Virus record (IMG/VR): IMGVR_UViG_3300013100_000002
Coordinates: 1-55,808 of that record
Strand: one strand, 5' to 3'
Source of the DNA: a virus
DNA length: 55,808 nt
Made by a program: the position numbers and the translations under genes. Of the stretch, positions 44,906-53,384 are shown one piece after another. Numbering within the stretch: the first letter of the stretch is position 1; the number at the start of each line of letters is the position of its first letter. The notes under the pieces are model-generated. The model was not told the DNA's origin and searched no databases. It saw only the letters and a program-made list of their open reading frames with translations.

Positions 44906-45798
44906 CTATTCCTTCATGAACTTGTCGAGCGGTCCGGCCAAGAGCTCAGCGAGCGTCTTCGGCTGGATCGTCGTTTCTGCCGCCTTCTCAGCGCCCGGCC
45001 AGTCGATGAACATGCCGGGGTCTTTCTCTCCGGCGAGCCCTTGAATGAGCGAGGCGATGAGGTTGTGGGTGCGGACGGCGACGATCGTCGCGGCGTCCCA
45101 TCCCTGAAGCTCCGGAGAGCCACCGCGGATCGCGTAGACGCGCGAGTGCGGGTTGAGCACGAGGTGCTCGGAGAGGTAGATCACGTGCCGGACATCGACG
45201 GCGCCCGTCCAGACGTCGTCGATGTTGAGCCCGTGATAGAACTGGGCGAGATCGGCGCGGAGCGCCCCGTGAGCATCGAGTTCGTCGATCAGCTCACGGA
45301 GCTGCGCTATTCCCCCAGTGCGTCCCGGTACTGCATGAACAGAGCCATGAAGTGGTCGTGGGTCTTGCCCTGAGCCCACACGGCGTACGCCTCGGGGTCT
45401 TCGGCGATCGTCTCGGCCCACTCGTCGATCTGAGCGACGAACTCGTTGAGCTTCTGCAGCCGCTCGATGTCTTCCTTGCGGGTCTCGTCGTACTCGAGCG
45501 GGCCTTCGGTGTCCTCGTCGAACGCGCCGGACTTGGCCGCGTCGAGAAGAAGGTTCTGGAAGTCGTTGCGGTGGCGCATCCGGAACGTGATCGCGGGGCG
45601 CAGCGGAGGGAGGTCGGCGAGCAGTTCCTCGCGGAGCTCCTTCTGCTCCTGCTCCATCTCGATCACCTCGGACGGGGTCGGCTCGGGCGAGTCGGTGACC
45701 GGCGGCGCGATCTGCTCCGGCTTCGCGGTCTTGGTGGCGCGCGGCTTCGCGGCCGTCTTGGGTGCCGGGGACCGGCGATCCTGCGGGGTGGTTGTCAT
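44906..45798 (-). CDS. Tail assembly chaperone GT, by -1 frameshift
   Basis: Reading starts at 45798, shifts -1 at the G-run (45312-45316) and continues to 44906, giving 297 residues: the G-part (162) plus 'GIAQLRELIDELDAHGALRA' to 'LAELLAGPLDKFMKE'. Such pairs coat the tape measure before tube assembly. The second part has no start of its own in a plausible place. Confidence 0.85.
45307..45798 (-). CDS. Tail assembly chaperone G
   Basis: 163 residues. An acidic, Pro/Ala-rich N-terminus, then 'ITFRMRHRNDFQNLLLDAAK' and helical 'EDIERLQKLNEFVAQIDEWA'. It ends five codons after the slippery region in 'DALGE'. The size and the overlap with the second frame are characteristic of the G protein in the G/GT pair. 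Confidence 0.88.
   Translation of the reverse strand: MTTTPQDRRSPAPKTAAKPRATKTAKPEQIAPPVTDSPEPTPSEVIEMEQEQKELREELLADLPPLRPAITFRMRHRNDFQNLLLDAAKSGAFDEDTEGPLEYDETRKEDIERLQKLNEFVAQIDEWAETIAEDPEAYAVWAQGKTHDHFMALFMQYRDALGE
45312..45316 (-). other. Slippery site for -1 frameshift
   Basis: Minus-strand CTGGGGGAATAG: tRNA-Gly on GGG can slip back to an identical GGG, then read GGA. The zero-frame TAG lies 3 nt after the run, and the other frame stays open for 135 codons. Confidence 0.82.
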
Positions 45799-45837
45799 GG
45801 CAGACCTCTTTCATGCGTTGCAGACCGATGAGGGAAA

Positions 45838-45879
45838 CGTCCCCCTGGGCGGGTCTGCGGCACTGCACCCAGGGGGACG
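45838..45879 (-). other. Attenuator-like hairpin between tail tube and chaperone genes
   Basis: CGTCCCCCTGGG pairs perfectly with CCCAGGGGGACG (12 bp) around 18 nt; TTTCCC follows on the minus strand. It may lower transcription into the chaperone and tape measure genes after the abundant tube gene. Confidence 0.6.
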
Positions 45880-45889
45880 GGCTTGGGGC

Positions 45890-46492
45890 TTACGGGGTGG
45901 GCGCGACGAGGCCAGACTTGAAGATCTGGAACACGCCGGCGCGACCGCCGATCGCGGGGATGATCGCGTTCGATGCCGAGAGGATCGAGACGCTGAGGGG
46001 CAGCTCGAGGAACTGCGCGGTGTCGACGGACGGGGCGTCGCCGAGGGAGACCTCCGTGTTCGGAATCCAGAAGCCGACCGAACCGGTCGTGTCCTGGAAG
46101 AACAGGAAGAGCGCCCGCTGGATGGGCGACGGCGTCGCGACGGTGTAGCCGCCGGTCGTCGCGTCGAAGTCACCGTTGAAGGCGAGGTCGAGCACGTCGG
46201 GGTCGAACTGCAGTGCGGCGACGGTCACGCCCCACGTGGTCGAGCCGGTCGTGGTGCGAACGCCGTCGGCGAGGAACGTGTCGAGCTGTTCCTTCTCACC
46301 GCCCTCCTTGGTGAAGGCGATGGTGTTCTGCTTCGACGTGTGGCCGAGGTTCTCCCACGGGGAGGGGCCATCGGCCTGCAGGTTGAAGCCGGTCGCCGGG
46401 TCGAGCGGACCCGTCGGGGGCTTGGTGTTGACCGGGGCGTGGAACACGGTGCCGTGCCCCGGGATAACGAGCTTGGTTGCGTCGACAGACAC
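45890..46492 (-). CDS. Major tail tube protein
   Basis: 200 residues. 'HGTVFHAPVNTKPPTGPLDP' at the N-terminus, 'WENLGHTSKQNTIAFTKEGG' and 'TGSVGFWIPNTEVSLGDAPS' are the signature of actinophage tube proteins of the gpV-like fold. A GTG start at 46492. Followed by an attenuator hairpin, as expected for a highly expressed gene. Confidence 0.88.
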   Translation of the reverse strand: MSVDATKLVIPGHGTVFHAPVNTKPPTGPLDPATGFNLQADGPSPWENLGHTSKQNTIAFTKEGGEKEQLDTFLADGVRTTTGSTTWGVTVAALQFDPDVLDLAFNGDFDATTGGYTVATPSPIQRALFLFFQDTTGSVGFWIPNTEVSLGDAPSVDTAQFLELPLSVSILSASNAIIPAIGGRAGVFQIFKSGLVAPTP

Positions 46493-46543
46493 GTTTCCTC
46501 CTGATTGGTGTGCAGACCCACCCCGAGAGGGGCGCAGAAGGGA

Positions 46544-46969
46544 TTAGTGGTTGCGGGCGGTGAGTTGCCACGAGCCGGTGTACTGGATCGCGGTCTTGTT
46601 CTCCATCTGCGCTTCCCCACCGACCCGGGAGAATGCGGAGAGCTCTTGCTCGATGCGTTCGACGGCACCGATGTTGGGGACGATTCCCTTGGTGGGGTCG
46701 TCCCAGCCCCAGATGCCCTTGTAGAGCTGCTGCACCCGCGCGAACGCGGTGGCCGGCTCGTCGAAGAGGCTGACGGTGAGGGTGACGGTCCACAGCCCGT
46801 TCGCGTTCGCGTCCTGGACGGCTGTGGAGAAGTGAGTGATGAACGGCATCTCGGCGTACGAGTCGACGTCGAGATCGGCGGCGACGTACGCACCCGGAGG
46901 TGCGATCTCGAGGATGAGCGTCTGAAAGAGCTGGTCGTTGTCGAGAAGCTCGACGTCGAAGAGACCCAT
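46544..46969 (-). CDS. Tail terminator
   Basis: 141 residues, beta/alpha pattern with 'LWTVTLTVSLFDEPATAFAR' and 'ERIEQELSAFSR', and position between the HK97 gp10-like gene and the tube gene. Tail terminators cap the tube before head joining. Assignment is by synteny more than by motif. Confidence 0.72.
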   Translation of the reverse strand: MGLFDVELLDNDQLFQTLILEIAPPGAYVAADLDVDSYAEMPFITHFSTAVQDANANGLWTVTLTVSLFDEPATAFARVQQLYKGIWGWDDPTKGIVPNIGAVERIEQELSAFSRVGGEAQMENKTAIQYTGSWQLTARNH

Positions 46970-47307
46970 CAGCTCATCTGCGCCAGAGCGCGGCCCATGA
47001 TGTGCTGTCCGGGCACGTATCGCACCCGTCGAGCGTTCTTGAAGCGGTAGAGGTGGCCGTACTCGATCGATACGGCCGCGTCGTCGTCGGCGACGATGAG
47101 ACGGTCGTCGATCGGGCCGACTTTCGACGGCAGGACCGACGGCACGGTCGCGACGAACGTCTTGGCGATGTAGGTGCCGGTGAGGCGGTGCGCCGCGGCG
47201 ACGCTTCGCACCGCGCGGAGGCCGCGGTTCGCGGCGTGATCCATCTCACTGCTTCCGCCGGCGATCTGCGCCGCCATGGAGCCCGCTCGAGGGTCGACGT
47301 AGGACAT
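46969..47307 (-). CDS. HK97 gp10-like neck protein
   Basis: 112 residues. 'AANRGLRAVRSVAAAHRLTG' plus 'RLIVADDDAAVSIEYGHLYR' fit the gp10-like tail-completion family. It bridges connector and tail terminator. ATGA overlap with the terminator gene. Confidence 0.75.
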   Translation of the reverse strand: MSYVDPRAGSMAAQIAGGSSEMDHAANRGLRAVRSVAAAHRLTGTYIAKTFVATVPSVLPSKVGPIDDRLIVADDDAAVSIEYGHLYRFKNARRVRYVPGQHIMGRALAQMS

Positions 47308-47316
47308 GCGGACCTC

Positions 47317-47664
47317 CTACAGCTCGCGGAGCCACTTGACGGTGACTCGGTAGTGACCGGTGCGCCGCGACACCGAGTGGCGCTGCGGGGCACCGACGGT
47401 CTCGTACAGCGCGCCGTCGAAGATGACGTGCGACTTGATGTCGCCAGGCCACCTCTGCGCGCGGATGATCGCGAGGTCGACGACCTGCAGGCCGAGGGAC
47501 TCGACTTCCTCGGAGGACGACCAGTCACGGACTGGCTCGACCATGCAGCGCACGGGGATCGGGTCGCCGACGTTCGCGTCAACTCGACCACCGCGCTCGT
47601 CGCGGGTCGTCTCCCGCAACTGCACCTGGACGGTGTGCGGTGCCTTCCGCGTGAGCAGAGACAT
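47317..47664 (-). CDS. Head closure (stopper) protein
   Basis: 115 residues, beta-rich ('PHTVQVQLRETTRDERGGRV', 'YETVGAPQRHSVSRRTGHYR'), the usual pattern of the small beta-barrel stopper protein. Position between adaptor and gp10-like protein supports it. Confidence 0.75.
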   Translation of the reverse strand: MSLLTRKAPHTVQVQLRETTRDERGGRVDANVGDPIPVRCMVEPVRDWSSSEEVESLGLQVVDLAIIRAQRWPGDIKSHVIFDGALYETVGAPQRHSVSRRTGHYRVTVKWLREL

Positions 47665-48071
47665 CAGCGCACTCCGATGTGTCGTCCGATCGTCGCCGTG
47701 CCGATCGGCCCGCTGGGGGGCTTCGGCGCGACGCTACCGGTGAGATCCTTCTCGTCGATGTCCGTGAACCACAGGTAGCCGGACGCGACCATCGCGTCGC
47801 GCTTGAAGCCGTACTGGCCTTCGTGCTCTTCCTTGTAGCCCTCCGTGTTGTCCCAGACGCGGCTTGCGGCTCGGACGACGACGGCACGGTAGAGCCGAGG
47901 GGGCAACGCTCCCGACGCGAGGCGGGATTCGACGATCGTCCCCCACCGGACGTTGATCTGGTCAACGACCTCGTCGAGCTTCCCCTGCAGGAACTCATCA
48001 CCGAACTCGGAGGTGTCCCCCGCGTAGTGGTTCGGGATCGCGGCGATGTTGACGTCGGGAAGCGTTGCCAT
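47664..48071 (-). CDS. Head-tail adaptor
   Basis: 135 residues, helical ('QGKLDEVVDQINVRWGTIVE', 'AVVVRAASRVWDNTEGYKEE'), matching gp6/gp15-like adaptors that bind under the portal. First connector gene after the capsid block. Confidence 0.75.
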   Translation of the reverse strand: MATLPDVNIAAIPNHYAGDTSEFGDEFLQGKLDEVVDQINVRWGTIVESRLASGALPPRLYRAVVVRAASRVWDNTEGYKEEHEGQYGFKRDAMVASGYLWFTDIDEKDLTGSVAPKPPSGPIGTATIGRHIGVR

Positions 48072-48074
48072 CGG

Positions 48075-48545
48075 TCACTCCTGGGATTCGGCGAGAGCCT
48101 GAAGCTCGGCGGCGGTGAGGTTCTCGTCGACCTCGATGCCCTTTGTCTTCAGGGACTCGATGAGCGCGGTGCGCTCTGCGTCCTCGGCGTCGGGTGCGGG
48201 TGCCGACTCGGCACGCTTCGCGCGGATCGCTGCGGTGAGTGCGGCCTTCGAGCCGGTCTTCTTCAGACCCAGCTCGCCGGCGATCTCCGCGAGCGCCTTG
48301 CCGTTGAGATCGGTGAGGTCGTCGACCGTCTCGTCGGCGCTCTTCCCCTTGTCGCCGGCGGGAGGCGTGTTGCCTGCCGGGTCCGGGGTATCTGTCGCCG
48401 ACGCCCCGCTGGGGTCGTTGTCGGTGAGCACCTTCGGGTTGGTCACCCACTCGGGAGCTTCCTCGCCGGCGTAGTGCGACTCGAGGACGCCCTCGTGGAG
48501 ACGGTGGACGGTTCCGGTCAGGAACTGCTTCTTGCTGTTGCCCAT
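48075..48545 (-). CDS. HeH/SAP-motif protein downstream of the capsid
   Basis: 156 residues. 'NGKALAEIAGELGLKKTGSK' is a SAP/HeH helix-extended-helix motif, and a shorter similar motif ('GIEVDENLTAAELQALAESQ') ends the protein; the linker is Asp/Pro-rich. It is common in actinophages just after the major capsid gene; may bind DNA or the connector. Confidence 0.75.
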   Translation of the reverse strand: MGNSKKQFLTGTVHRLHEGVLESHYAGEEAPEWVTNPKVLTDNDPSGASATDTPDPAGNTPPAGDKGKSADETVDDLTDLNGKALAEIAGELGLKKTGSKAALTAAIRAKRAESAPAPDAEDAERTALIESLKTKGIEVDENLTAAELQALAESQE

Positions 48546-48569
48546 GGCAGGCCTTCTTTCTGCATGCAG

Positions 48570-48600
48570 GTGGGGCGGCACCCGATGGATGCCGCCCCAC
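48570..48600 (-). other. Hairpin after the major capsid gene
   Basis: GTGGGGCGGCA pairs with TGCCGCCCCAC (11 bp) around 9 nt. No T-tract. It probably stabilises the capsid mRNA 3' end or attenuates downstream transcription. Confidence 0.6.
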
Positions 48601-48618
48601 TATGCGGATGCGTCAGCG

Positions 48619-49617
48619 TCAGAAGACGTCGAGCGACGCGGTGTTGTTGGTCGCGCGAGCAACCGGGAGGGCGATCGCCGAGACGAGGACGTTGTAACCC
48701 GAGGGGTCGTCCTGCTCGGAAGCGCCGGAGAAGAGGCCGGGAGCCTCGCCCTGCGAGATGCCGTTGTCGGCGCGCAGCGACTCGGCGGTGACGCCGAGCT
48801 CCGTGCTGCCGACCTGCGTGCCCGCGAGGATCACGACCTTGTCGGTCGCGTACACGGGCACCTCAGCACCGGCACGGTTCACGACCGTTTCGGTGTTGAT
48901 CTCGAGCTCGCCGACGTTGAAGTCGCGGAACACCGCCTGAACGTCCGCCCACGAGATGCGGGTGGGCAGGTCAGTGCCACGACCGAGCGCCGTCTTGATG
49001 AGGTCGACGTTGGTCTGCAGGTACGTTGCCGCCTGCTGAGAGACGATGCTCTTGACGATGCGCTTGCCGAGCACGTTGCGCATCGCCTCGAGGTCTGCGA
49101 GCGGCGTCGCCGTCGCGGTCGTGGACCACGGCGTGCCTGCGGTCGCGGTCAGCGCCGCCTTGCGGGCGAAGTTGACCTCGAGCACGAGGTTGCGCTCTGC
49201 GATCGTGACCTTGCCATCCTGGATGGCCTCGGCCTGGGCGAGCACGATACGCGAACCGACGGCCTGGGCGTTGCGGACAGCGCGCTTCTCGAACGCGGCG
49301 CCGATGCCCTCCTGGTTGTTGTACATGAAGAGCTGCTGCTCTTCATCGACGTGCGTCCGGATCGAGATCGGAGGCAGCTTGCCCTGGCGGGTCTCGCCAC
49401 CGACGAGCGTGCCGACCTCAGACTCGGTGCTGTACGAACGGAACGACGCCGCTGCGGGCAGGACGTCGTCGCCGGCACCGAAGGTGAAGTCCAGCGTGTA
49501 GTTCGCCTGCGACGGGAGCAGGGTCGCCGTGCTGTACTTCTCGAGGTGAGCGCGGAACGCGGCACGCGCCACAGCGGTGAGCTGGGCGGGCGTACGGAAG
49601 TTCTTGGTGAACGGCAT
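48619..49617 (-). CDS. Major capsid protein
   Basis: 332 residues. 'SFRSYSTESEVGTLVGGETR' followed by 'KLPPISIRTHVDEEQQ' and 'DLEAMRNVLGKRIVKSIVSQ' match the major capsid protein E family, an HK97-fold subunit. No protease gene adjoins it, so it is probably not proteolytically matured. Followed by a strong hairpin. Confidence 0.92.
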   Translation of the reverse strand: MPFTKNFRTPAQLTAVARAAFRAHLEKYSTATLLPSQANYTLDFTFGAGDDVLPAAASFRSYSTESEVGTLVGGETRQGKLPPISIRTHVDEEQQLFMYNNQEGIGAAFEKRAVRNAQAVGSRIVLAQAEAIQDGKVTIAERNLVLEVNFARKAALTATAGTPWSTTATATPLADLEAMRNVLGKRIVKSIVSQQAATYLQTNVDLIKTALGRGTDLPTRISWADVQAVFRDFNVGELEINTETVVNRAGAEVPVYATDKVVILAGTQVGSTELGVTAESLRADNGISQGEAPGLFSGASEQDDPSGYNVLVSAIALPVARATNNTASLDVF

Positions 49618-49620
49618 GGG

Positions 49621-50052
49621 TCAGTCCTCCACGTAGGTGAACGAGCCAGTCGCGGTCGCCGTGAGAACGGACGTGCGCTGTGCGGGGATGGGCAGGCGGG
49701 AAGCCTTGATGAGCGCGTGCTTCAGCACGGCGCATGTCGGCTTCGACGTCGCGGGGGTCGCGCCGAGCGAGACACCTGCGTTGTTGTTGAGGTAGCCGGC
49801 GAGCTTCTCGCGGCCATCGTTCGCGGTGGAGTCGTACGGGCCGTACAGCTTCGTCGCGGTGATCTGGCCGAGCGCCACACCCGAAGGGACGACGTTGTCG
49901 GTACGTCCGCCGAGGTTGTAGTGCGTGCCGGACACGAACTTGGTGGGGTCGAGCTGGCCCGGGCGGGCAGCGTCCTCACCGTGAGCAGATGCACGCCAGC
50001 GCGTGTCCTGGTTCTCACCGGTGATCCCCGAGGTGACCGAGAAATCAGTCAT
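49621..50052 (-). CDS. Capsid decoration protein
   Basis: 143 residues, 'GDNVVPSGVALGQITATKLY'-type sequence ('NVVPSGVALGQITATKLYGP', 'CAVLKHALIKASRLPIPAQR') typical of head decoration proteins placed just before the major capsid gene. It would stabilise the expanded capsid. Confidence 0.82.
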   Translation of the reverse strand: MTDFSVTSGITGENQDTRWRASAHGEDAARPGQLDPTKFVSGTHYNLGGRTDNVVPSGVALGQITATKLYGPYDSTANDGREKLAGYLNNNAGVSLGATPATSKPTCAVLKHALIKASRLPIPAQRTSVLTATATGSFTYVED

Positions 50053-50072
50053 GATTTTCCTCCTGGATTGGG

Positions 50073-50807
50073 TTACTGATTGGACTTGAGACGGTCGTAC
50101 GCCGCCTGCTCCATCGCTGCGACCGAACCGGTCGAGCCAGGTGCAGGAGTGCTCTGACGCTGCATCGCCTCGTGGAGCTGGAAGCCCTGCGAGGGTGTGC
50201 CGCCGCTGCCCGTCGAACCGATGGACGTCGCGAACGTCTGGACCTTTGCGGCGTCCAGCTCTCCGTTCTCGCCGACGAACTTCGTCAGATCGGCGAACTC
50301 GATCGCACCGGCCACGCGGGCCGATGCGTCATCGAAGGTCTCGGTCGCGCCCTTGGTGAGCGCGATGAGAAGCCCCTGCACGGCCGTGCCGAGGTGCTTG
50401 TTGCCGTGCTCGGCGACGGCCTCGGCTTTCGCGGCTGCTTTCGCGGCCTCGATCGCCTTCTGGTTGTCGTCCAGCGCGGCGATGCGTGCGGCTTCCGCGG
50501 CATCCGCGGCGCTCTGCAACTCTTCGACGGTGCCGAACTTCGAGTAGGCGGTCTTCGCCTTCTCGGCTTCTTCACGAGCCTTCTGCTGGGTCTTCGACTG
50601 GTTCTTCCAGTACGCGGCCTGCTCTTCGGGCTTCATCTGCTCGACGGGGGTGTCCTTGGGGAACCCAAGGTTGCTGTCGTCGGGCTTCGGATCTTCGTTG
50701 GGCTTGCCCTCGGCTCCCTCGACGGGTGCGAAGTAGCGGAAGTGCGGTCGGTGCCAGTACGGAGCGAACTGGGGGCCGAGAACGCGGATGGGCGTGGTTG
50801 CGGACAT
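50073..50807 (-). CDS. Scaffolding protein
   Basis: 244 residues. After a short N-terminus, a highly charged Glu/Lys/Ala coiled coil ('NQSKTQQKAREEAEKAKTAY' to 'AALDDNQKAIEAAKAAAKAE') and a flexible Gly/Ser/Gln C-terminus: the usual scaffold design that guides capsid assembly and is then lost. Upstream of decoration and capsid genes. Confidence 0.88.
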   Translation of the reverse strand: MSATTPIRVLGPQFAPYWHRPHFRYFAPVEGAEGKPNEDPKPDDSNLGFPKDTPVEQMKPEEQAAYWKNQSKTQQKAREEAEKAKTAYSKFGTVEELQSAADAAEAARIAALDDNQKAIEAAKAAAKAEAVAEHGNKHLGTAVQGLLIALTKGATETFDDASARVAGAIEFADLTKFVGENGELDAAKVQTFATSIGSTGSGGTPSQGFQLHEAMQRQSTPAPGSTGSVAAMEQAAYDRLKSNQ

Positions 50808-50838
50808 GGTGAACGAGCCTCCGAATCGGAAGGTGGAA

Positions 50839-50859
50839 CCTGCCCCGAATCAGGGCAGG
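50839..50859 (-). other. Hairpin between MuF-like and scaffold genes
   Basis: CCTGCCC pairs with GGGCAGG around 7 nt; only TT follows on the minus strand. Probably an attenuation or stability element. Confidence 0.45.
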
Positions 50860-50869
50860 GGGTATGGGG

Positions 50870-51946
50870 TCAGGCGGCGTTGGCCGTGGCGCGCGCGATG
50901 AGCGACTGGTGCCAGCGGATCGCCTGGTCGATGTCCTTGACGGCGACAGGCGGTGCGCCTCTGCCGGTGATGTCGACGAGATTGGTGCCGTTGGCTTTCG
51001 CGGCCTCGAGGATTTCGACGGAGCGTTCCGAGGTGGCGCGCATCGCGTCCCACTTCGCGCGATCGTCGGCCGGCGTCGGTTGCTTGAAGCTCCGGTACGT
51101 CTTCCGCTTCGAGTCGCGGTTGACGTCGGCGACGTCACGGAAGTTCTCGCCCTTGCGGGTAAGAATCGGGCCGAGCTCGCCGTTCTCGCGTACCTCGACG
51201 GTGATCCGCTTGAGGTCGTCCGCGTAGGTCGACCCGGCGGCGGCGTAGAGGCGCGCGAGGTCGTCGGCGTTGAGCTTCAGACCGAGATCCTGGTTCTTGG
51301 TCACCGGCGAGATCGTGCACTTGCAGTTGCCGTGCAGCGGCATGAGCTCGCTCTTGGTGTAGAACCGGTCGGCGGCGACGATGCAGAGACCACAGGGGCC
51401 GGTCCGCGAGAACTCCGGGTGGAGGACGCGCCGATAGCCCATGATCTTTGGTGATGCGCGCATCACCTTCTGCGCTTCGTCGCGCGCCACGGCGGCGAGG
51501 TCGTCACTGACGATGGTGGTGAGCCGTTCCTCGAATCGCTTCCACTCGTCGTCGGTGACCGACCACGTCGCCGTTTCGGGCTCGCGCTTGATCCGCTGTC
51601 GAATCAGGTGCTCGGTCTGCCGTGCGGGCCGCTTGTAGACCTCGACGATTTCGATACCGGAGCGCGGGTAGGCGTCTTCGATGTCGGGGAGCTCGGTCGG
51701 TGCGGCGTCGAGTAGTTCGAGCTGCCGAAGGATGTATGCCCGCGACATGCGTCGAGCTCGCCGGGTGGCGGCGTCAACGTGGACGGCGGATGCCGCGGCC
51801 GCGGCGTTCACCATGTCGGGGCGTCCCCACCAGCCGAACTGGAACCAGACGCCGAGCAGAAGACGGAGCAGAGCTTCGATGAGGGATGCCTGCTCGGCCG
51901 CGTAGCGGTCGACGAGCACCTCGTACTTCTGCTGCTCAGTCGCCAT
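50870..51946 (-). CDS. MuF-like minor capsid protein
   Basis: 358 residues. The MuF signature 'GPCGLCIVAADRFYTKSELM' with 'PLHGNCKCTISPV' (Cys and His spaced as in phage MuF domains) lies at about residues 185-217; helical parts surround it. It follows the portal gene, as usual, and is injected or lies inside the head. Confidence 0.86.
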   Translation of the reverse strand: MATEQQKYEVLVDRYAAEQASLIEALLRLLLGVWFQFGWWGRPDMVNAAAAASAVHVDAATRRARRMSRAYILRQLELLDAAPTELPDIEDAYPRSGIEIVEVYKRPARQTEHLIRQRIKREPETATWSVTDDEWKRFEERLTTIVSDDLAAVARDEAQKVMRASPKIMGYRRVLHPEFSRTGPCGLCIVAADRFYTKSELMPLHGNCKCTISPVTKNQDLGLKLNADDLARLYAAAGSTYADDLKRITVEVRENGELGPILTRKGENFRDVADVNRDSKRKTYRSFKQPTPADDRAKWDAMRATSERSVEILEAAKANGTNLVDITGRGAPPVAVKDIDQAIRWHQSLIARATANAA

Positions 51947-53360
51947 CCTGCGCTCCGGTGGTTACGCGCGCGGGCGTGGCGACCGGCGTCGCGAGGGCGG
52001 CGGTGAATGCTTCGTCCACGCGATCGCCGGCGGCGCGGCGCTGTTCCTGCGGCGACATCTCGAACACCTCCGTGTCGATGTACCGCTGGGTCGCCCCGCC
52101 GTTCTTGTACTTCGCGGCGGCTTCGGCCTTCTCGGACATCGTGGCCGGGATGATCTTCTGGAAGATCGTCTCGATCTTGGAAGCGTCGGCGCGGACCTCG
52201 TCGCCTCGGAAGGCGAAGTCGTTGGCTTGCGCCTGGCCGAGCGCGATGTCGAGCTGCTCGTTCATGGCCTTCACGGCATAGAAGAGAGGCTCGCGCGATG
52301 TCTGCGCGCCGAGAGCGGACTGGTTCTGCGATTCCCCGTCGAACATGTCCTGCGGGGTGCGGGTGAGCGAAGACAGCGTCTTCACTTCCTCCTTGCGGGC
52401 GTTGTAGATCGGGGTGACGTCGGTCGATGCCGATTCCCAAATCTCGGTGTCGTTCGGAAGCATCCACAGGGCGGCGGGGCCGGCCTTGAACATCTCGTCG
52501 TAGTCGATCTCCTGCCCGGCGTTCGGGTGGCCCTCCGGGTAAGTCGTCGGGAGGTTGCCCTTCACGCCGCGCTGCCGGAACGACTGCATGACGATGAGCG
52601 AGATCGCGTTGACGGTGATCTCGTTGATGCGATCGACGGTGTCGAGGTGCTTCTCGTAGATGCCGTAGCCGTCGGTCGTGCGGTTCTGCACCAGGAGCGC
52701 GTCAGGCGTCCACGGGGTGAGCACCGCGTCTCCGATCCACGTCCAGTCGGAGCCGGACGCCCACGGCGTGCCGTCCTGCGGGAGCGTGGGGATCGAGGTG
52801 CGGCGCCAGGCGATGCGGTAGTAGCCCGGGCGGAAGAGAGTGACGATCTCCGCGCCGGCGATCGCGTCGAAGCCGACGGAGATGCCAGCCGTGGTGAGCC
52901 ACGGGCGGACGCTGTCCTGCTCTGAGATGGTCGTCCACTCGTTGCGGATCGTCCACATCATCCCCGTCGGGGACGGGATCTGCAGGATGTACGCACGGCC
53001 GAAGTCTGCGGTGTCGTTGAAGAACTGCCGGGACTGGATGCCCATGCGGTTCCGCGTCCAGTTCTCCCACGCTTCGATGTCGCCGTTGTCGTCGCCGGCG
53101 GCTCCGGTGCGGAAGCCGACGACGCCCTGCCGGTCGGTCCGTGCGTCGCGCAGCGTCTCCACGATGTGGAGGCGCGCGCGGCGCAGGAACCGGCGGTAGG
53201 ACTCGCGGGTGCCGGCGTCGAGAGCGTTGTCCGGGAGCAGAGCGTCGCCGTCACGGTACGACTGAAGTCGTCCCATCCGGGGAAGACCTTCTCCGAGCTT
53301 GTTGCAGAGACGAACCAGCCACCAGTCGTCGGTTCCGGGGATACCCGTTTCGCTGAGCAC
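51936..53360 (-). CDS. Portal protein
   Basis: 474 residues, SPP1 gp6-like: 'NVRGVVGFRTG'-type start ('RTDRQGVVGFRTGAAGDDNG'), 'WENWTRNRMGIQSRQFFNDT', central 'KHLDTVDRINEITVNAISLI' and C-terminal helices 'VFEMSPQEQRRAAGDRVDEA'. Forms the dodecameric DNA channel. A GTG start at 53360. It overlaps the MuF-like gene by 11 nt. Confidence 0.92.
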   Translation of the reverse strand: MLSETGIPGTDDWWLVRLCNKLGEGLPRMGRLQSYRDGDALLPDNALDAGTRESYRRFLRRARLHIVETLRDARTDRQGVVGFRTGAAGDDNGDIEAWENWTRNRMGIQSRQFFNDTADFGRAYILQIPSPTGMMWTIRNEWTTISEQDSVRPWLTTAGISVGFDAIAGAEIVTLFRPGYYRIAWRRTSIPTLPQDGTPWASGSDWTWIGDAVLTPWTPDALLVQNRTTDGYGIYEKHLDTVDRINEITVNAISLIVMQSFRQRGVKGNLPTTYPEGHPNAGQEIDYDEMFKAGPAALWMLPNDTEIWESASTDVTPIYNARKEEVKTLSSLTRTPQDMFDGESQNQSALGAQTSREPLFYAVKAMNEQLDIALGQAQANDFAFRGDEVRADASKIETIFQKIIPATMSEKAEAAAKYKNGGATQRYIDTEVFEMSPQEQRRAAGDRVDEAFTAALATPVATPARVTTGAQDGD

Positions 53361-53384
53361 GGTACGACCACCCCCTTCGTGTGA

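Noticed and set aside
41187-45044. A very long open frame antisense to the tape measure gene
   Set aside because: High GC keeps complementary frames free of stops; its residue composition (Arg, Glu, Asp, Leu repeats without domains) and missing RBS mark it as an artefact. The same holds for the long antisense frames over the terminase, tail and capsid genes.
45838-45879. A full terminator before the tail chaperone genes
   Set aside because: The stem is strong, but only three Ts follow and essential tail genes lie beyond, so I call it an attenuator rather than a terminator.
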